This document shows positions 60,350 through 64,000 of a stretch of DNA of 64,000 nucleotides, one piece after another. Position 1 is the first letter of the stretch. Every line of letters begins with the position of its first letter. The stretch covers positions 1 to 64,000 of the forward strand of contig NZ_JBITMQ010000017.1 in NCBI RefSeq assembly GCF_044466355.1. Direction: 5' to 3'. Both the position numbers and the translations under genes were made by a program. A model generated the notes under the pieces. The model did no database searches. It was not told the origin of the DNA and saw only the letters and a program-made list of their open reading frames with translations. This DNA is from Actinophytocola sp044466355 (lineage in GTDB: Bacteria > Actinomycetota > Actinomycetes > Mycobacteriales > Pseudonocardiaceae).

Positions 60350-61387
60350 ATGACAATCGACTACCTCTCCCTGGAGGCCCTGCTCACCCAGGCCCGCCAC
60401 AACATCGAGGTGACTCGAGAAGAACTCGACGAGGCTCGCCGCCGCCGGCAGGCGATCGCCTCCGCTATCAGCAAGGAATTTCCTGGCTCGCGGGTCTATG
60501 TCAACGGCAGCGTCGCGCACGGTGACGCGCTCACCCCGCTCACCGACATCGACGTCGGAATCGTGATCGCCGAGGCCAAGGACACCTACGGCCCGGGCAA
60601 AAAAGGCCCCCGCGACCTGATGGAGCGGGCTGCTGAAGCGATCCGCCGGGTCCTGAAGCCCAGCTATCCCAAGCTGACCGTCCAGGTCGAGGGTTGCACC
60701 CGCGCGGTTCTCGTCCGCTTCGGAGACCCCGTGCACGCCGGTGAGAAGGACTTCACCGCCGACGTCATCTGCGCCGTCGACAACACCACCGGCCGCGGGC
60801 TGTTCATCCCCAAGACGCCCGGCTGGTCCCGCTCGGATCCCGAGGCCCACACACGGATGGTCCTGCAGGCGATCGAGGACACCAAGGTCGCCTTCGCCCA
60901 CATCGTCCGGCTCCTCAAGCACTGGAACCGCCGCCACGGCAAGCCGCTCTGCTCCTGGAACATCAAGGCCCTCGCATTGGCGTGCATCACCACACCCATG
61001 ACCCAGCTGGACGGCCTGTCCACCTGGTACCTCCACGCCGCTGACGAACTGGACAAAGGCGAAACCAAGGACCCAGCCGGTGTCGCCGAGAAGCCGATCA
61101 AGCTCGGCAAGGGCTGGACCCGAACCCAGGTCGTCACCGCCCTGCGCGAGGCCGGAAAGCGGCTGCACGAAGCCCGCCGCCTCGAACGTGACGGATACCC
61201 CCTGCAGGCCCACGCCGAGCTCGCGAAGCTGTTCAACGACGAGGACGTGCTGCCCCACCCCGACCCGGACGCCGTTCGTGCCGAAGCGGCCCGCCGCTTC
61301 AAAGAACTCAGCATCGGCGGCGTCGCCGCCGGCGTGGGCCGAGGTGCCGACCGTCGGCAGATCCCCGTCCGAAGCTGGGCACCGTGA
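60350..61387 (+). CDS. CD-NTase-like (cGAS/DncV-type) nucleotidyltransferase
   Basis: This 345-residue protein starts at ATG 60350. It has the nucleotidyltransferase signature: VYVNGSVAHGD (GS at residues 53-54), TDIDVGIVI (D66 and D68), and the third acidic residue near D138 (DFTADVICAVD). A C-terminal helical region follows (HIVRLLKHWNRRHGKPLCSW, ALACITTPMTQLDGLSTWYL), as in CD-NTase/OAS-type enzymes. Such enzymes make cyclic oligonucleotides that trigger abortive infection in CBASS. GTGA-coupled to the E2-like gene. Confidence 0.85.
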   Translation: MTIDYLSLEALLTQARHNIEVTREELDEARRRRQAIASAISKEFPGSRVYVNGSVAHGDALTPLTDIDVGIVIAEAKDTYGPGKKGPRDLMERAAEAIRRVLKPSYPKLTVQVEGCTRAVLVRFGDPVHAGEKDFTADVICAVDNTTGRGLFIPKTPGWSRSDPEAHTRMVLQAIEDTKVAFAHIVRLLKHWNRRHGKPLCSWNIKALALACITTPMTQLDGLSTWYLHAADELDKGETKDPAGVAEKPIKLGKGWTRTQVVTALREAGKRLHEARRLERDGYPLQAHAELAKLFNDEDVLPHPDPDAVRAEAARRFKELSIGGVAAGVGRGADRRQIPVRSWAP

Positions 61388-61926
61388 GCACAACCACCCG
61401 GTCGGCCCCGGCGACAAACCCCCGAGCTGCGACCGTGGTGGCGGCCTCGCTCTGGTACGGCCTGCGCCCATCGTGGCAGGTCGCGGTCGAGGCCGCCGCC
61501 CGGCGCGAACACGGCGCCGCCCTGCGGCTCCTGATACAGCCGGACAGGATCATCTACCGGATGCCGGTCGAGGTCCCGGGCCGACGGCAGCCTGTCCTGA
61601 CCTTGATCGTCTTCCATCGATGGCCGCCGTACCCCTGCTGGGGCCTGTCCCCTGAGGAGTACCCGCGGGTTTTCGCCGCTCCTAGCGAATTCTCGCCACA
61701 CCGGATGCCCGACGACGGAGCGCTCTGCCTGTACTACCCGCTGGCGCCTCCACACGAACGCTGGCGGCCGGTCGACGGACTACTGGCCTTGGTCGACCTG
61801 GCCCGTAACCACGTGTTCCTCGAGGACCACTGGCGTGCCACCGGCGGCTACTCTGGCGGGGAGTGGCTCGGTCCAGAGCAGCCGCACGGTACCGAGGTGA
61901 GTACCCGGGTGAAGTCCAGGGCGTGA
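61384..61926 (+). CDS. Stand-alone prokaryotic E2-like (Prok-E2) protein
   Basis: This 180-residue protein starts at GTG 61384. It has the E2 pattern of short type II CBASS: HRMPDDGALCLYYPLAPPHE with H106 and the candidate catalytic cysteine C115, then LVDLARNHVFLEDHWRATGG, YSGGEWLGPEQPHG with H168. In CBASS such proteins conjugate or process the CD-NTase C-terminus to prime it. No E1 or JAB domain is nearby. Coupled to both neighbours by GTGA. Confidence 0.8.
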   Translation: MSTTTRSAPATNPRAATVVAASLWYGLRPSWQVAVEAAARREHGAALRLLIQPDRIIYRMPVEVPGRRQPVLTLIVFHRWPPYPCWGLSPEEYPRVFAAPSEFSPHRMPDDGALCLYYPLAPPHERWRPVDGLLALVDLARNHVFLEDHWRATGGYSGGEWLGPEQPHGTEVSTRVKSRA

Positions 61927-62516
61927 TCGCGGTGTCCAACGGCGCGAAGGAGTGGGGGCTCGGTACCCTCGACGGCGAGCAGATCGCCGCCATCCTCGGT
62001 GCCTTGGTCGGTCTCCTCGGGGCGTTGGTCGCCGCGGTGATCGCCGCCGTTGTCGCGGTCAAGGCGTACAAAACCCAGCAGCGAGAACAACGTCGACAGG
62101 AACGAGCGGCGTTCTACGCGGACGCGATCCGGGCTGTCGAGGATTACACCGAGTGCCCGTATCGAATCCGGCGCCGAGACGGTACGGCCGAGGCGCGTCG
62201 AGAGATCACCCAGCACGTCAGCAACGTGAAGTCCCGGATCAGCTTCTACACCGCGTGGATGGTGATCAACGCCAGTGAACGGGTACGTGCCGCCTACGAA
62301 GTTTTCGTCAAAACCGCGGAGAACGAAGCAGGGCGGCAAATGTCTGCCGCGTGGCGCGGCAAACCCACCAAACGCGACCGGGATGTACCCATCGGCCGTG
62401 CGCTACCACGAAAAGCAACCGACGTAGCCCGAAGCAAACTCCTCGAAGCTATGAAGAACGATCTGGCTACTGAACCTCGGCGGCGGCACAAGGCGAAGCG
62501 ACCGTCGCGAATTTGA
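61923..62516 (+). CDS. Small membrane protein, candidate effector
   Basis: This 197-residue protein starts at GTG 61923, overlapping the E2-like stop. Residues ~20-47 form one membrane helix or hairpin (IAAILGALVGLLGALVAAVI), followed by a basic helical cytoplasmic region (KAYKTQQREQRRQERAAFYA, VSNVKSRISFYTAWMVINAS, ARSKLLEAMKNDLAT). Membrane proteins fused or coupled to CD-NTases are common pore-forming CBASS effectors. No known ligand-binding domain is visible, so the function is inference. Confidence 0.75.
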   Translation: MIAVSNGAKEWGLGTLDGEQIAAILGALVGLLGALVAAVIAAVVAVKAYKTQQREQRRQERAAFYADAIRAVEDYTECPYRIRRRDGTAEARREITQHVSNVKSRISFYTAWMVINASERVRAAYEVFVKTAENEAGRQMSAAWRGKPTKRDRDVPIGRALPRKATDVARSKLLEAMKNDLATEPRRRHKAKRPSRI

Positions 62517-62648
62517 CCAAGCTGGGCCAGTGGTACGGCCAGGCCGCTCGGGTCCGTCCTTTCAGGACTTCATGACGTTGGCGGACGTGTACCGCTTCGC
62601 GACTCAGCACTTCGAATTCCACCGTCGCCAGCTCACGCTGTGACCGGG

Positions 62649-63503
62649 TCAGCAGGCGGGACGGTGGACGCTGTCGGCGCGGCGTTCAATGAGGACGGTG
62701 TCGTGCCAGGTGCCGTTGAGTTTGGCGATGCGTTCGCGGATGCCGACGGTGCGGTAGCCCGCCGCGTGGTGGAGGGCGATGCTCGCGCGGTTCTCGGTGA
62801 AGATCGAGGATTGCAGGGTCCACAGGCCTGCCTCGTCGGCGGCCATGACCTGTTGGCGGATGAGGGCTTTGCCGATGCCCTTGCCGCGGTGGCCGTCGGC
62901 GACGTAGATCGAGCTTTCGGCCACACCGGAGTAGCACTCGCGGGCGGAGACAGGCGAGAGGGCGGTCCAACCCACGACCTCGCCGTCCTGTTCGGCGACC
63001 CAGCGGTGATTGGGGAGCCAGGCGGCGTCGAGGGAGGCGCGGGAGGGGACGGTGGTCTCGAAGGTGGCGATGCCGGTGTTGATGCCTTCGCCGTAGATGC
63101 GGCGGACGGCTGGCCAGTCGCCGGGTTCGAGGGCGCGGACGGTGATGTCGGTGGCGACGTCAGGTGGGCAGCAGGGGCGGGGTGCGAGCAGGCCCATGAC
63201 GGCGTCGGCGGCGTGGGGGAGGCCGACGCAGCAGGCTTCGTTGACGACGACGCGGGTGCTGGTGCCTTCCTTGTGGAGTTTGAGGAAGCCGACGTCGGCG
63301 AGCTTGCGGATGTGGTGGGAGCAGGTGGACTGGCTGATGCCGAGCATCTCGGTGAGCTGGCCCACTGTGAGACCGCCGGGGGTGGTCGCCACGGTGTGGA
63401 GGAGCCGGACACGGGTGGGTTCGGCGAGGCTGGCGAACCATTCGGCGTAGGTCGCGGCTTCCTGGTCGGGGAGGACCGAGGCGGCGGGCACGGTGGCGGT
63501 CAT
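62649..63503 (-). CDS. ArsR-type regulator fused to GNAT acetyltransferase
   Basis: This 284-residue protein starts at ATG 63503. Residues ~15-110 form an ArsR winged helix (EWFASLAEPTRVRLLHTV, LTEMLGISQSTCSHHIRKL), with cysteine pairs CC 91-92 and CC 111-112 suited to bind As(III) or another metalloid. Residues ~118-284 form a GNAT of the phosphinothricin acetyltransferase type (ITVRALEPGDWPAVRRIYGE, SSIYVADGHRGKGIGKALIR, AGYRTVGIRERIAKLNG). Related ArsN enzymes acetylate arsinothricin or phosphinothricin. The fusion links sensor and resistance enzyme in one chain. Confidence 0.92.
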   Translation of the reverse strand: MTATVPAASVLPDQEAATYAEWFASLAEPTRVRLLHTVATTPGGLTVGQLTEMLGISQSTCSHHIRKLADVGFLKLHKEGTSTRVVVNEACCVGLPHAADAVMGLLAPRPCCPPDVATDITVRALEPGDWPAVRRIYGEGINTGIATFETTVPSRASLDAAWLPNHRWVAEQDGEVVGWTALSPVSARECYSGVAESSIYVADGHRGKGIGKALIRQQVMAADEAGLWTLQSSIFTENRASIALHHAAGYRTVGIRERIAKLNGTWHDTVLIERRADSVHRPAC

Positions 63504-63509
63504 GTCGCC

Positions 63510-63538
63510 GAGTATCGACGTGGATCGATGATGCGTCA
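63510..63538 (-). promoter_or_regulatory. Promoter and ArsR-type operator of the ArsR-GNAT gene
   Basis: ATCGA (63514-63518) and TCGAT (63525-63529) form an inverted repeat with a 6-base spacer, between a -35 TTGACG (63533-63538, minus) and a -10 GATACT (63511-63516, minus). The ATG at 63503 lies 7 bases after this -10, so the mRNA is probably leaderless. The repeat fits ArsR autoregulation. Confidence 0.65.
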
Positions 63539-64000
63539 AACAGCGACCTGCGCGAGGTGGTGGACGGTGGCGACGACCAGGCGGGTGGCCGCGATCAGGG
63601 TGGCTGGGTCGACGCGGTCGGGGGTTTCGGCGGGGGTTTGGTAGCCGGGGATGCCCATGCCGATGCCGATCGCGGGCAGGCCCGCCGCGGCGTAGCGGCG
63701 GTTGTCCGACGCCATCGAGCCCGCGCGGAGCGGGACGCCGGTCTCGCGTCCTGCCTGGTCGAGCGCGGCGAGCAGGGCGGTGGCCGGGCCGCCCGCCTCG
63801 ACCGCGGCCGCGTCGCCGAGTTGGGCGGCGCCGTCGACGTTGATGACCGGTGTGCCGGGTGGCACGTGGGGTGCGTGGCGGGCGGAGCCCTGGGCGCCCG
63901 CCTCTTCGGCGTCGAGGAGCGCGACCGCGATGCCGATGCCCGTTGGTGCGAGGAGGCGGGCGGCTTCCAGGACGACAGCGACACCCGAGGCGTTGTCCGC
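63536..64000 (-). CDS. M28-type zinc aminopeptidase, N-terminal part beyond window
   Basis: This is the C-terminal 154 residues of a metallopeptidase. The segment DNASGVAVVLEAARLLA with DAEEAGAQGS matches the metal-binding and catalytic region of M28 (aminopeptidase Y-like) enzymes, and later IPGYQTPAETPDRVDPATL supplies the usual last metal ligand region (here with few histidines). The gene begins outside the window. Whether it is secreted cannot be told. Confidence 0.8.
   Translation of the reverse strand, partial: ADNASGVAVVLEAARLLAPTGIGIAVALLDAEEAGAQGSARHAPHVPPGTPVINVDGAAQLGDAAAVEAGGPATALLAALDQAGRETGVPLRAGSMASDNRRYAAAGLPAIGIGMGIPGYQTPAETPDRVDPATLIAATRLVVATVHHLAQVAV

Noticed and set aside
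62532..62642. 36-codon frame after the membrane effector gene
   Set aside because: No ribosome site and no recognisable family; it may be a remnant at the island edge.

Overview
The window is high-GC DNA from an actinobacterium, very probably a member of the Pseudonocardiaceae or a close relative. The evidence is strong GC bias at third codon positions, frequent GTG starts, many ATGA/GTGA gene overlaps, likely leaderless promoters, and a gene order matching the Mycobacterium block Rv1691-Rv1713: TPR protein, HAD phosphatase, 58-residue protein, tlyA, NAD kinase, recN, steA, steB, pyrG, NUDIX, xerD, parA, scpA, scpB, rluB, cmk, der. That core is interrupted by lineage-specific blocks. There is one assembly gap (98 Ns at 1013-1110) inside a repeat-rich gene.

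Layout. 1-84 is the 3' end of a 5S rRNA with its terminator. 177-13621 is the conserved block from the TPR protein to the NUDIX hydrolase, interrupted by a membrane protein/TetR pair. 13663-15966 (minus) is a four-gene overlapping operon: a membrane protein with a Ser/Gly/Cys-rich tail, a DUF692 (MNIO-type) enzyme, a small partner and an immunity-like protein. This looks like peptide-modification machinery acting on a membrane-anchored substrate. 16059-22557 is an ethanolamine-type permease diverging from a glutamine-synthetase-like ligase, amidotransferase, aldehyde dehydrogenase, SDR and GntR regulator, consistent with amine catabolism by gamma-glutamylation. 23169-32226 returns to the core (alanine dehydrogenase, xerD, parA-scpAB-rluB), with small enzymes between. 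32726-35838 holds a two-component K+/H+ antiporter and a TrpB2-type enzyme.

36469-47426 is a tryptophan catabolic locus. Tryptophan dioxygenase and kynureninase, behind a PaaX-like regulator, diverge from an eight-gene operon with an aryl-CoA ligase and a fused monooxygenase/OYE protein of the 2-aminobenzoyl-CoA type. Together they can take tryptophan through kynurenine and anthranilate to anthraniloyl-CoA, then to beta-oxidation-like steps. Two paralogous snapalysin-like secreted proteases follow, then cmk, plsC and der.

A tRNA-Pro(GGG) at 51629-51702 marks the edge of an acquired island: a tyrosine integrase, a small excisionase-like gene, decayed DNA with a P-type ATPase pseudogene and the 3' half of a tRNA-Lys, then a defence-like gene set (57320-62516). 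That set encodes a sigma-factor-like protein, an XRE-like protein, an ImmA/IrrE peptidase with a Cys-rich tail, a CD-NTase-like nucleotidyltransferase, a stand-alone E2-like protein and a membrane protein. I read it as a short type II CBASS-like system with an HTH/peptidase regulatory pair and an unusual sigma-like component. The window ends with an ArsR-GNAT fusion and a truncated M28-type peptidase.
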